A program made the position numbers and the translations under genes. A stretch of 52,950 bases of DNA from contig DEFD01000007.1 in the NCBI GenBank assembly GCA_002350615.1, positions 57,431 through 110,380 on the forward strand, given 5' to 3'. This stretch comes from Bacteroidales bacterium UBA2861 (lineage in GTDB: Bacteria > Bacteroidota > Bacteroidia > Bacteroidales > UBA932). The notes beneath the pieces are model-generated. The model was not told the DNA's origin, searched no databases, and was given only the letters and a program-made list of their open reading frames with translations. This document shows positions 31,752 through 40,121 of this stretch, in pieces. Each line of letters begins with the position of its first letter. The first letter of the stretch is position 1.

Positions 31752-33404
31752 ATGGAAGAAGAGAAAAAACTGAATTTCCTCGAAGAAATAATCGAGAACG
31801 ATCTCAAAAGCGGAAAAGTCGATTCTATCCTTACCCGTTTCCCTCCGGAGCCCAACGGATATCTGCACCTCGGCCATGCAAAGAGCCTGTGCATAAATTT
31901 CGGCCTTGCCCAGAAGTATGGCGGCAAGACCAATCTGCGTTATGACGATACGAATCCTACCAAAGAGGATACGGAATACGTCGATGCAATCAAGGAAGAT
32001 ATCAAGTGGCTGGGATTCAAGTGGGAGAAGGAACTTTACGCTTCCGACTATTTCGACCAGCTTTACGAGTGGGCCGAAGAAATGATTGGCAGGGGACTGG
32101 CCTATGTCGATGACCAGACCCAGGAGGAAATCAGCGCAGGGCGCGGAACCGTAGAGACTCCGGGACGGGAGAGTCCCTGGAGGAACCGTACCCCGGAAGA
32201 GAATCTCCGCCTGTTCCGCGAAATGAGGGACGGTAAGTATGCCGACGGGGAGAAGGTCCTCCGTGCGAAGATAGACATGGCGTCACCGAACATGATGTTC
32301 AGGGATCCTATCATGTACAGGATCAAGCATGCCAGCCATCACCGTACAGGAGACAAATGGTGCATTTATCCAATGTATGACTTCACCCACGGACAGAGCG
32401 ATTCAATTGAGCATATAACCCATTCCATCTGCACACTCGAATTCGACGTACACCGTCCTCTTTACGACTGGTACATCCAGACGCTGGGAATCTATCCTTC
32501 GCATCAGTACGAATTCGCCCGCCTGAATCTCACCTACACCCTGATGAGCAAGCGCAAACTGCTGGAACTCGTGCAGAAGGGGCTTGTGGCAGGCTGGGAC
32601 GATCCCCGCATGCCTACTCTCTGCGGCGTCAGGCGCCGCGGCTACACGGCGGAAGCCCTCAAGATGTTCTGCGACAAGATCGGCGTCAGCAAGCGCGACC
32701 AGCTCATGGACATACAGCTCCTCGAGTGGTGCGTGCGCCAGGACCTGAACGCAAGGTCCAACAGATATATGGTGGTGCAGGATCCCGTGAAGCTCACCCT
32801 CACAAATTATCCTGAAGGTCAGACCGAATGGTTCGACGCTCCGCTGAATCCCGCGGAACCCGAAGGCCCTTCGCGCAAGATACCCTTCACCGGTGAACTC
32901 TACATAGAGAGGGCAGATTTCATGGAAGACGCTCCCCACAAGTTCTTCAGGCTTAAACCCGGGGGAGAGGTGCGTCTCAAGTACACCTATATCATCAAGT
33001 GCGAGGAAGTCGTAAAAGACGCCGAAGGCAATATAATCGAGCTCAAATGCACCTACGACCCTTCCACGCGTCCCGGAAGCGGGGAGTGGAGGAGCGTCAA
33101 AGGCACCATCCACTGGGTGAGCGCCGCTCATGCGGCGAGCATCGAGCTCCGCAATTACGACCGTCTCTTCACCCTGGCGGACATGAGCCAGGTGCCGGAA
33201 GACAAGGATTACAAGGATTTCCTGAATCCGGAGTCCCTTGTCCTGGGAACCGGTCTTGCCGAACCCGCCCTGCTCGGGGATGAATCCGGAATAGCCGTGC
33301 AGTTCGAACGCACCGGCTATTATATCAAGGATAAGGACAGCAGCGAAGGACATCCCGTCTTCAACAAGACGGTATCCCTGAAAGATTCCTACAAACCGGA
33401 ATAA
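31752..33404 (+). CDS. glnS: Glutamine--tRNA ligase
   Basis: A 550-residue class I aminoacyl-tRNA synthetase charging tRNA-Gln. The HIGH box appears as PPEPNGYLHLGHAKS and the KMSKS loop as LMSKRKL. GlnRS-specific regions include FGLAQKYGGKTNLRYDDTNPTKEDTEYVDAIKEDIKWLG and the C-terminal anticodon-binding beta-barrels. The frame starts at 31722, but the ATG at 31752 (MEEEKKLNFLEEIIEND) matches the family and lies at a sensible distance from the promoter. The stop is 3 nt from the stop of the convergent ROK gene. Confidence 0.96.
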   Translation: MEEEKKLNFLEEIIENDLKSGKVDSILTRFPPEPNGYLHLGHAKSLCINFGLAQKYGGKTNLRYDDTNPTKEDTEYVDAIKEDIKWLGFKWEKELYASDYFDQLYEWAEEMIGRGLAYVDDQTQEEISAGRGTVETPGRESPWRNRTPEENLRLFREMRDGKYADGEKVLRAKIDMASPNMMFRDPIMYRIKHASHHRTGDKWCIYPMYDFTHGQSDSIEHITHSICTLEFDVHRPLYDWYIQTLGIYPSHQYEFARLNLTYTLMSKRKLLELVQKGLVAGWDDPRMPTLCGVRRRGYTAEALKMFCDKIGVSKRDQLMDIQLLEWCVRQDLNARSNRYMVVQDPVKLTLTNYPEGQTEWFDAPLNPAEPEGPSRKIPFTGELYIERADFMEDAPHKFFRLKPGGEVRLKYTYIIKCEEVVKDAEGNIIELKCTYDPSTRPGSGEWRSVKGTIHWVSAAHAASIELRNYDRLFTLADMSQVPEDKDYKDFLNPESLVLGTGLAEPALLGDESGIAVQFERTGYYIKDKDSSEGHPVFNKTVSLKDSYKPE

Positions 33405-33407
33405 GGT

Positions 33408-34574
33408 TTAGAGATTGCTCAGGTACTTGCTCCTGGACAGGAGGCAGTCGCCAATGGCGGCCGCCGAGCGTCCGAGTTGCGAGAACTTGATCTTGGTGTC
33501 GGCGCTTACCTTGCTGAGCGAATAACGGTTGACGGCGGTACGGATCGGGAGCATAAGATAGTCTTTCCCCACTATCAGGCGCCCGCCTATCACCACAAGG
33601 CCTGGGTTGAAGATGTTTATCAGGCCGGCTATGCCGCGGCCGAGAGTATCTCCCATGGCTCCGATGCCTTCGATGGCAAGCACGTCTTCGTCCTCCACCG
33701 CGTCAAGTACGTTCTGCAGGCTTATGTCCCCGTCCCTCTTGTAGATGCTGGAAAGGGAGGAGCGGCGTCCCTGCTGGAGCTGATGCTTGATCCAGTGAGT
33801 CAGGGCCGAACCGGACGCTCCGGTCTCCAGGCAGCCGATTTTGCCGCAGCGGCACATTACGTTGTTGTCCAGCAGGGGGAAATGCCCGAATTCGCCGGAG
33901 AATCCGGATGTGCCGTAGTAGAGCTTGCCGTCGAGTATCATTCCCATTCCCAGACCCCAGCTGAGGTTGATGAAGAGCATATTGGGATCCGCTTCGTTGC
34001 CGAGCCCGCAATATTCGCCGTAAGTCATTGCACGGGAATCGTTCTCGATGTTGACCGGAGCCTCGAGTTCCCTTTGGAAGATGTCCCCGAGCTGGATGTC
34101 GTCGCTCACGAAATAGGACAGGCTGAATCCCTTTTCGGGGTTTACCCTGCCCGTGAGGCTGATGCCCACGCCGAGGATTTTGCTCCACTCCAGACCGGCT
34201 TCGTTCACCACCTCCTTGATTTTCCGGCTCATCGTACGGAAGGATTCCGCACTGGCTTCGAGAACGAATTCAATATCCTGAAGGAAGAATTTTACCTCTC
34301 CGCTGAAATCGGAAATGGCTATGTGGAAATGCTGGCGGGCCACATCTACGCCGAGGAAATAGCCGGCTTCCGGATTCAGCCCGAAGGTGTTGGGGCGGCG
34401 GCCTCCGCTGGTACCGACCTTGCCCATCTCGGCAAGATATCCCTGCGAAACGAGTTCGCCAAGAAGTTTGGTTGCGGTGGGTATGCTGATATTCAGCGCT
34501 TTGCTGAAATCGGCGATACTGCATGCCCCTTTGTCGATACAGAGTTTTATTATCCCTTTTTGCTGGTCGGTCAT
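33408..34574 (-). CDS. ROK family transcriptional regulator / sugar kinase-like protein
   Basis: A 388-residue NagC/Mlc-type protein. An N-terminal winged helix-turn-helix (KGACSIADFSKALNISIPTATKLLGELVSQGYL) is joined to a ROK domain with phosphate loop FLGVDVARQHFHIAISD, the EFGHFPLL motif and the zinc site MCRCGKIGCLE. Such proteins usually repress sugar-use genes and respond to a sugar or sugar phosphate. It is monocistronic and diverges from the trkH operon; nearby sugar genes are the phosphohexomutase downstream and the distant beta-galactosidase, but no regulatory link is shown. Confidence 0.9.
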   Translation of the reverse strand: MTDQQKGIIKLCIDKGACSIADFSKALNISIPTATKLLGELVSQGYLAEMGKVGTSGGRRPNTFGLNPEAGYFLGVDVARQHFHIAISDFSGEVKFFLQDIEFVLEASAESFRTMSRKIKEVVNEAGLEWSKILGVGISLTGRVNPEKGFSLSYFVSDDIQLGDIFQRELEAPVNIENDSRAMTYGEYCGLGNEADPNMLFINLSWGLGMGMILDGKLYYGTSGFSGEFGHFPLLDNNVMCRCGKIGCLETGASGSALTHWIKHQLQQGRRSSLSSIYKRDGDISLQNVLDAVEDEDVLAIEGIGAMGDTLGRGIAGLINIFNPGLVVIGGRLIVGKDYLMLPIRTAVNRYSLSKVSADTKIKFSQLGRSAAAIGDCLLSRSKYLSNL

Positions 34575-34602
34575 GAAGCTGTTTTCGCAGTGTTGGTTTA
34601 GG

Positions 34603-34610
34603 CAAATTTA
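34603..34610 (-). promoter_or_regulatory. -7 element of the ROK gene
   Basis: TAAATTTG on the minus strand, 28 bp before the ATG at 34574; paired with 34623-34630 across 12 bp. Confidence 0.6.
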
Positions 34611-34622
34611 AGAATTTATTGC

Positions 34623-34630
34623 TATATTTG
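34623..34630 (+). promoter_or_regulatory. -7 element of the trkH operon
   Basis: TATATTTG, 27 bp before the ATG at 34658. No other promoter is seen before the phosphohexomutase gene, so it may drive all five genes. Confidence 0.7.
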
Positions 34631-34657
34631 TTTTTGTTTTTGAAAATTTTTTAAAAA

Positions 34658-35464
34658 ATGTCTCTGAAGACCAAGTTGTATCTGAGCCTGAGCGCCATCG
34701 CGGTGGTGCTTCTCATTTCCAGCATCATCTCCATAATGGAATACGGACGCATGAGCAATTACGTGTCCGGACTGGTCGCAGACAACATCAAGAGCATCAA
34801 TACGGCGCAGAAGCTTGCGGACATCAGCAATACATACAATCTTGCGGTGCTTGCAGAAATCGGCGATGAAAAATCCGCCAGGATACCGCCTTTTGACGAA
34901 ACGGCCTTCCTTGCCGGATGCGACAGCCTCCGTTCTTCTTCGAGTGCCTCCGTGCTCTCGGCGCTTGCCGATTCCGTGGAGTATTCGTATGCGGCTTACC
35001 TGCTCACTTCCCTTGAAATGCAGAATGTCATCTCTTCGCGTTTCATAGACACGAGAGCGTGGTATTTCGACAGGCTCCAGCCCCGTTTCAACAGGCTCCG
35101 CGCCGATATCGACGCCATTTCCGCTGCCGTTTACGACGAGCTTGCCCGTAATTCCGAAACCCTGGAAGGCGCCTTCTACCGCAGCATGATTCCCGGAATC
35201 GTAGTAGTGGGAGTGGGGCTTCTGCTGGTGATGCTGCTCTTGTTTTTCCTGCAGAGTTTTTATGTCAAGCCCATTTACAAGATGCTTGCCGCGTTAGGGG
35301 CCTACCGCCTCTTCAACCGGAAGTACAACTATGATTTCGACGGGGACGACCAGTTGCGGGAACTCAACGGTTCCATCAGGGACCTCTGCACGGAAAACCA
35401 GCTCCTGAGGCAGAGGATATCAGCGATGCGCAGTAAAAACAACGCAGACACGCCGGCTCAATGA
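34658..35464 (+). CDS. Two-helix membrane sensor-like protein without an output domain
   Basis: A 268-residue protein laid out like a chemoreceptor or histidine-kinase sensor half: TM1 (~7-27), a ~145-residue extracytoplasmic helical region (ADNIKSINTAQKLADISNTYNLAVLAEIGDE, four-helix-bundle-like), TM2 (~174-197), then a HAMP-like segment (SFYVKPIYKMLAALGAYRLFNRKYNYDFDGDDQLRELNGSIRDL) and a short coiled coil. It stops there, with no kinase, cyclase or methyl-accepting domain. The next gene, trkH, overlaps its stop by 4 nt. It may regulate TrkH or partner with a kinase elsewhere; this is inference. Confidence 0.82.
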   Translation: MSLKTKLYLSLSAIAVVLLISSIISIMEYGRMSNYVSGLVADNIKSINTAQKLADISNTYNLAVLAEIGDEKSARIPPFDETAFLAGCDSLRSSSSASVLSALADSVEYSYAAYLLTSLEMQNVISSRFIDTRAWYFDRLQPRFNRLRADIDAISAAVYDELARNSETLEGAFYRSMIPGIVVVGVGLLLVMLLLFFLQSFYVKPIYKMLAALGAYRLFNRKYNYDFDGDDQLRELNGSIRDLCTENQLLRQRISAMRSKNNADTPAQ

Positions 35465-36915
35465 ATTTCAAGACCATAAGCAGGAACGTGGGTTACGCAT
35501 TGCTGGTCGATGCGTTGTTCATGCTCATATCCTTTCTGATATCCGCATTCAACGGGCCGGATACCGCTCTTGCGCCCCTGGCCATCAGCTTCCTTATTAC
35601 ATTCATCGTCGGCATTTTCCCCTTCATTTTTGTACGCAGGGGAGCCGCGATATCACTTAAGGAAGGTTATGTGATCATCGCGCTGTCCTGGCTTCTGTCT
35701 TTCCTTTTCGGGATGATGCCCTACATTTTGTGGGGAGGCCCGTTTACTGTTATAAATGCCTGGTTTGAAAGTGTTTCCGGATTCACCACCACCGGAGCCA
35801 CCATCCTCGAGCATGTCGAAGAACTGCCGGCAGGCCTGCTGTTCTGGCGAAGCAGCACCCATTTCATCGGTGGTTTGGGAGTTGTCGTCTTCCTCCTTCT
35901 GATTATCCCGACTTCCAGCCCCATGAGGCTGCGTCTCACCAATATGGAGCTGTCCTCGCTCAGCAAGGATTCCTATAGCAGCAGGGCCAACCAGACCGTG
36001 TATATCTTCACGATCGTTTATCTGGTTCTCAATCTGATGGCCTTCCTTGCCTATCTGCTTGCAGGAATGAACCTTTTCGATGCCGTCTGTCACGCTTTCA
36101 GCGTCTGCGCCACCGGAGGTTTCAGCACCAAGACCAGCTCTATCGCAGCTTTCGGTTCCCTGCCGATAACGCTCATAACCATGGTTTTCATGTACCTGGG
36201 ATCGCTGCACTTCGGGATGCTCTTCATGGTTGTTGCAAGGCGCTCCCTGCAGCCGCTTCGCAACGATGTCTTCAAATTCTATACGGCCGGACTTGCCGCC
36301 GCATCCATCTTGGTGGCACTGAGCCTCAGGTTCGGAAACGGGCAGAGCTGGGGAAGTTCCTTCCTGGACGGAACCTTCCATATCCTGAGTTATGCTTCCA
36401 CCAGCGGATTCGCTATCAGCGACAATTCATCCTGGCCTTCCCTTGCGGTACTTCTGCTCGTGATGATGAGCTTCTGCTGCGGCATGGCTGGTTCCACGAC
36501 GGGAGGTCTCAAAAGCGACCGGGCCCTCATCGTGTTCAGAAAACTCCGCCAGCAGGTGCAGCATGCCATCTATCCTTCTTCCGTGAAGGAGGTGAGACTG
36601 AACGGAAGGCCGCTGAGCGACAACGACGTGACGCCGCATGTTATGTACTTTATCGTTTTCATGCTCATCCTTTCAGTATCGGTGCTGCTCTGCAATCTCC
36701 TTTCCACTGACGCTGCCGGGAATTCTCTGACAGGAAGCATCGCATCCCTTTGCAATGTAGGGCCTTCGATAGGGGAGATAGGGAGCATGGGAAATTACAA
36801 TGCGGAGCCATCGGCCTGCAAGCTGATCTATACTGTGGATATGTTCCTGGGCCGGGTTGAAATCTATCCTGTTCTCGCTGTCCTGTCTATCATCTTCAGC
36901 AGGAGGCGCGGATGA
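35461..36915 (+). CDS. trkH: TrkH family potassium uptake protein
   Basis: A 484-residue K+-translocating membrane subunit. The four selectivity-filter regions are visible: TTTGATILEHVE, CATGGFSTKTSS, ASTSGFAISDNSS and CNVGPSIGEIGS. Between them are pairs of membrane helices (M1-P-M2 repeats) and the conserved GGLGVVVFLLLIIP and GMAGSTTGGLKSDR. It is coupled by ATGA overlaps to the sensor-like gene upstream and the helicase gene downstream. The gating ring partner TrkA is not in this window. Confidence 0.94.
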   Translation: MNFKTISRNVGYALLVDALFMLISFLISAFNGPDTALAPLAISFLITFIVGIFPFIFVRRGAAISLKEGYVIIALSWLLSFLFGMMPYILWGGPFTVINAWFESVSGFTTTGATILEHVEELPAGLLFWRSSTHFIGGLGVVVFLLLIIPTSSPMRLRLTNMELSSLSKDSYSSRANQTVYIFTIVYLVLNLMAFLAYLLAGMNLFDAVCHAFSVCATGGFSTKTSSIAAFGSLPITLITMVFMYLGSLHFGMLFMVVARRSLQPLRNDVFKFYTAGLAAASILVALSLRFGNGQSWGSSFLDGTFHILSYASTSGFAISDNSSWPSLAVLLLVMMSFCCGMAGSTTGGLKSDRALIVFRKLRQQVQHAIYPSSVKEVRLNGRPLSDNDVTPHVMYFIVFMLILSVSVLLCNLLSTDAAGNSLTGSIASLCNVGPSIGEIGSMGNYNAEPSACKLIYTVDMFLGRVEIYPVLAVLSIIFSRRRG

Positions 36916-38348
36916 ACAGCAGGGCGGAATTCCTTTACAAGCGTTTCATCGGCCATTTCCAGCTGCCGCCTACAAAGTGTCAGGACTCCCTTATGGCCGA
37001 TGTGGCCGATTTCCTGACCGGCGATGACGCCGATATCATGGTGGTGAACGGATATGCCGGTACGGGCAAGACCACGGCGGTGTCCGCGGTGATAGAAAGC
37101 CTTGAGGAACTTGAGCTTCACTGTGTCCTGCTGGCACCCACAGGACGGGCTGCCAAGGTGCTTTCTTCCGTTTCCGGAAGGCCGGCGTTCACGATCCATA
37201 AGCATATCTACCGCCAGAAATCCGTGGGAGATGACGGATTCGGAAAGTTCAGCCTGAGCCCGAATAAAGCGAAGAACTGCCTTTTCGTGGTAGATGAAGT
37301 GTCCCTGATAGGGATAGAAGAAAGCGAGAAACAGGGAGGGGCCGCGTTCGGAAGCGGGAATCTGCTTTCCGACCTGGTGGGATTCATGAGGGCTGGAAAC
37401 GACTGCCGGATGATCCTCATAGGTGATGCAGCCCAGCTGCCTCCTGTCGGACTCGAGGCGAGCCCTGCCCTGGACAGGGATTTCATGGATGCTTTCGGCG
37501 GGGTACGCTATGCAAGCCTGACCACCGTGGTGCGCCAGGCCGCTGAATCCGGTGTGCTTCACAATGCCACCATGCTCCGGCAGATCATAGCTCCGGCACA
37601 GGTTTACGATACTTTCGATTCCCTGAAACTTGATATTGACGGCTTCCCGGACATCGAAAAGATAGGCGGAGGGGAACTCATCGAAACCCTTTCCGACGCT
37701 TATTCGAAATACGGGGAAGATGAGACCATAATCCTCTGCCGTTCCAACAAAAGGGCGATACGCTACAACATGGGCATACGCGCTACCGTGCAATACAAGG
37801 AGGACCGGCTGGTGCGTGGGGACAAGCTGATGATAGTGAAGAACTGCTACCAGTTCGTCAAGGATGTGGAAAACATGGACTATATTGCCAACGGCGATAT
37901 AGCCAAACTTGTCCGCATAGGCAGATATGAGGAGAGGTACGGTCTGCATTTCGCGGACGCCACCCTGAGTTTCCCTGATTACGACTGGCAGGAAATCGAT
38001 GCCAAGGTATGTCTCGACACCCTTGAATCCGAATCGGCATCGCTCAGTTATGAGCAGCAGAATGCCCTGTATCAGGGAGTTTCGGCGGATTACGCCCACA
38101 TAAGCTCAAAGAAAAAGCGTTATGACGCCGTGCGGGAGGACCCCTATTACAATGCCCTCCAGCTCAAATACGCCAACGCCATCACCTGCCATAAGTCGCA
38201 GGGTGGACAATGGGACTGCGTGTTCATAGACTGTCCTTTCTGGCAGGAGGAACAGACCCTGGACGATCTCAAATGGCTCTATACCGCACTTACGCGCGCG
38301 GTCCGCAAAGTGTACCTGGTTAACTTCAACGAGCGCTATTTCAAATGA
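36912..38348 (+). CDS. RecD-like ATP-dependent DNA helicase (superfamily 1)
   Basis: A 478-residue SF1B helicase. Walker A is NGYAGTGKTTAV, motif Ia LLAPTGRAAKVLS with the TIHKHIY helix, Walker B LFVVDEVSLI, motif III ILIGDAAQLPPVG, and the C-terminal motifs V-VI ITCHKSQGGQWDCVFID and LYTALTRAVRKVYLVNF. It is much shorter than RecD2, lacking the long N-terminal region, as is usual for this Bacteroidetes family. It overlaps both neighbours by 4 nt (trkH upstream, S9 peptidase downstream). A DNA repair or replication-restart role is likely, but specificity is unknown. Confidence 0.92.
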   Translation: MNSRAEFLYKRFIGHFQLPPTKCQDSLMADVADFLTGDDADIMVVNGYAGTGKTTAVSAVIESLEELELHCVLLAPTGRAAKVLSSVSGRPAFTIHKHIYRQKSVGDDGFGKFSLSPNKAKNCLFVVDEVSLIGIEESEKQGGAAFGSGNLLSDLVGFMRAGNDCRMILIGDAAQLPPVGLEASPALDRDFMDAFGGVRYASLTTVVRQAAESGVLHNATMLRQIIAPAQVYDTFDSLKLDIDGFPDIEKIGGGELIETLSDAYSKYGEDETIILCRSNKRAIRYNMGIRATVQYKEDRLVRGDKLMIVKNCYQFVKDVENMDYIANGDIAKLVRIGRYEERYGLHFADATLSFPDYDWQEIDAKVCLDTLESESASLSYEQQNALYQGVSADYAHISSKKKRYDAVREDPYYNALQLKYANAITCHKSQGGQWDCVFIDCPFWQEEQTLDDLKWLYTALTRAVRKVYLVNFNERYFK

Positions 38349-40120
38349 AATTCCTGATTATACTTTCTATTGTCAGCAATCTGACATGGGCGCCTGATTC
38401 CAGCAGATTCGCCTTTACGCGTGACGGGGACCTGTATGTATGCGAAAAGGGTTCCAGGGACAGCGTGCGTCTTACTTTCGACGGTTCCCGAACCGTTCTC
38501 AACGCCTATGCCTCATGGGTGTATTACGAGGAAATATTCGGGAGGTCTTCCAACTACCGTGCATTCTGGTGGAGCCCCGATTCCCGCAGGATTGCATTTT
38601 ACAGATTCGACAATTCTAAAGTACCTGTATTCCCCATATACAGCGCTGAAGGCCAGGACGGCAGCCTGAATCTCACCCGATACCCCAAGGTAGGGGAGCC
38701 TAATCCCCAGGTGAAGGTGGGGATGATCGATGTCGTGTCCGGCGGAAAGACGGTATGGGCGGATTTCCCATACCCCGACGACTGCTACTATGGCACACCC
38801 TTCTGGGACGCGGATTCCAAGAATCTTTACGTTCAGAGGGAGCCCCGGGTGCAGAACAGTCTCGAACTGTTCCGCGTAGATGCTTCCGACGGAAGCAAAA
38901 GCCTTGTTTACAGCGAAAAATATCGTACCTGGCTGGACTGGATTTCAGGTATGCTCTTCGACGAAAAGGGCCTTTACATGGTCCGTTCTTTTGAAACCGG
39001 ATGGGAACAGATATACTATCTTTCTTTCGACGGCCGTGCATGCAAGCGGCTTACTGAAGGAGCCAACTGGAGAATGAGGCTGCTGCGTCTGGATACCAAA
39101 GGGATTGTCTGGTTCATCGCACAGCGCGACTCCAGAGTGAAATCATCCCTATACAGGCTTAACAGGCGCGGCCGCATCGAGTCTGTCGTGGATACCGCAT
39201 ACAATGTGGCTTCCGCGAGCGTTTCCGCCGATGGCCGCAGTGTAAAGGCAAAACTCTCGAACTGCCATACCCCGGCTTTCGACTGGGATATTTCCCGGGG
39301 ACCGAAGCCTTCCGGACCTGCGCCGGACAGTGGAATCCCTGTGCCCCAGATGCTTTCTATAAAGGCTTCGGACGGGCAGGCGATGTATGCAAAGATTTAT
39401 TATCCCCGTGATTTCGACGCGGGTTCGTCCCGCCGTTATCCGGTGCATATGGAAATATACGGAGGCCCTAATACCGCCTATGTCACCGACAGCTGGCGGG
39501 AACCGAGGGATTATGAGCGTTGGTTCTTCGAGAACGGTATAATCCATGTGGTAGCCGACGTCAGGGTGTCGGGACATACGGGAAGGGCCGGGACCGACCT
39601 GGCCTGGCGTGACCTACAGAGCGCGGCGCAGGAAGATTTTGTAAGATGGGCCGAGTACTTTGGGAGCCTGCCCTATGTGAATCCATCCCGCATCGGCGTG
39701 GAAGGCTTCAGCTTCGGAGGCACCAATACCGCCCTGCTTCTGATAAACCACTCGGATATCTTCCGCTGCGGTATCGCCGGAGGGGGAGTGTACGACTGGA
39801 AACTGTATGACAGCCATTATACCGAGCGCTTCATGGATACCATCGGAAACAATCCGGAGGGGTATGCGAGGACTGTGATTTCCCAGGTCGGGAATTATCC
39901 GGGTGACGGAAGCACGATGCTCAGGATCACGCATGGCACCGGCGATGACAATGTGCATTTCCAAAACAGCCTGCAGCTTATCAAAGAGCTTCAGATGCAG
40001 GGAAAGAGATTTGAGATGATGATATATCCCGATGCGCTTCATGGATATCGCGGAAAGCAGCACCTCCACTGTTTCGGAGACGAAAAGATTTTCTGGACAA
40101 AATATTTACTTGACAATTGA
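38345..40120 (+). CDS. S9 family dipeptidyl peptidase IV-like protein with shortened propeller
   Basis: A 591-residue prolyl oligopeptidase-superfamily enzyme. The catalytic triad is intact: Ser456 in GFSFGG, Asp at 534/535 in HGTGDDNVHFQNS, His566 in DALHGY. The substrate N-terminus-binding Glu pair is present in WVYYEEIFG, indicating dipeptidyl peptidase IV activity (X-Pro dipeptide release). Typical DPP4 proteins are about 700-740 residues; here the first ~100-120 residues of the beta-propeller are missing. The protein begins with MKFLIILSIVS directly before a propeller strand (NLTWAPDSSRFAFTRDGDLYV). An in-frame TAA at 38321-38323 blocks any upstream start. ATGA overlap with the helicase gene indicates translational coupling. 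Confidence 0.88.
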   Translation: MKFLIILSIVSNLTWAPDSSRFAFTRDGDLYVCEKGSRDSVRLTFDGSRTVLNAYASWVYYEEIFGRSSNYRAFWWSPDSRRIAFYRFDNSKVPVFPIYSAEGQDGSLNLTRYPKVGEPNPQVKVGMIDVVSGGKTVWADFPYPDDCYYGTPFWDADSKNLYVQREPRVQNSLELFRVDASDGSKSLVYSEKYRTWLDWISGMLFDEKGLYMVRSFETGWEQIYYLSFDGRACKRLTEGANWRMRLLRLDTKGIVWFIAQRDSRVKSSLYRLNRRGRIESVVDTAYNVASASVSADGRSVKAKLSNCHTPAFDWDISRGPKPSGPAPDSGIPVPQMLSIKASDGQAMYAKIYYPRDFDAGSSRRYPVHMEIYGGPNTAYVTDSWREPRDYERWFFENGIIHVVADVRVSGHTGRAGTDLAWRDLQSAAQEDFVRWAEYFGSLPYVNPSRIGVEGFSFGGTNTALLLINHSDIFRCGIAGGGVYDWKLYDSHYTERFMDTIGNNPEGYARTVISQVGNYPGDGSTMLRITHGTGDDNVHFQNSLQLIKELQMQGKRFEMMIYPDALHGYRGKQHLHCFGDEKIFWTKYLLDN

Positions 40121-40121
40121 T

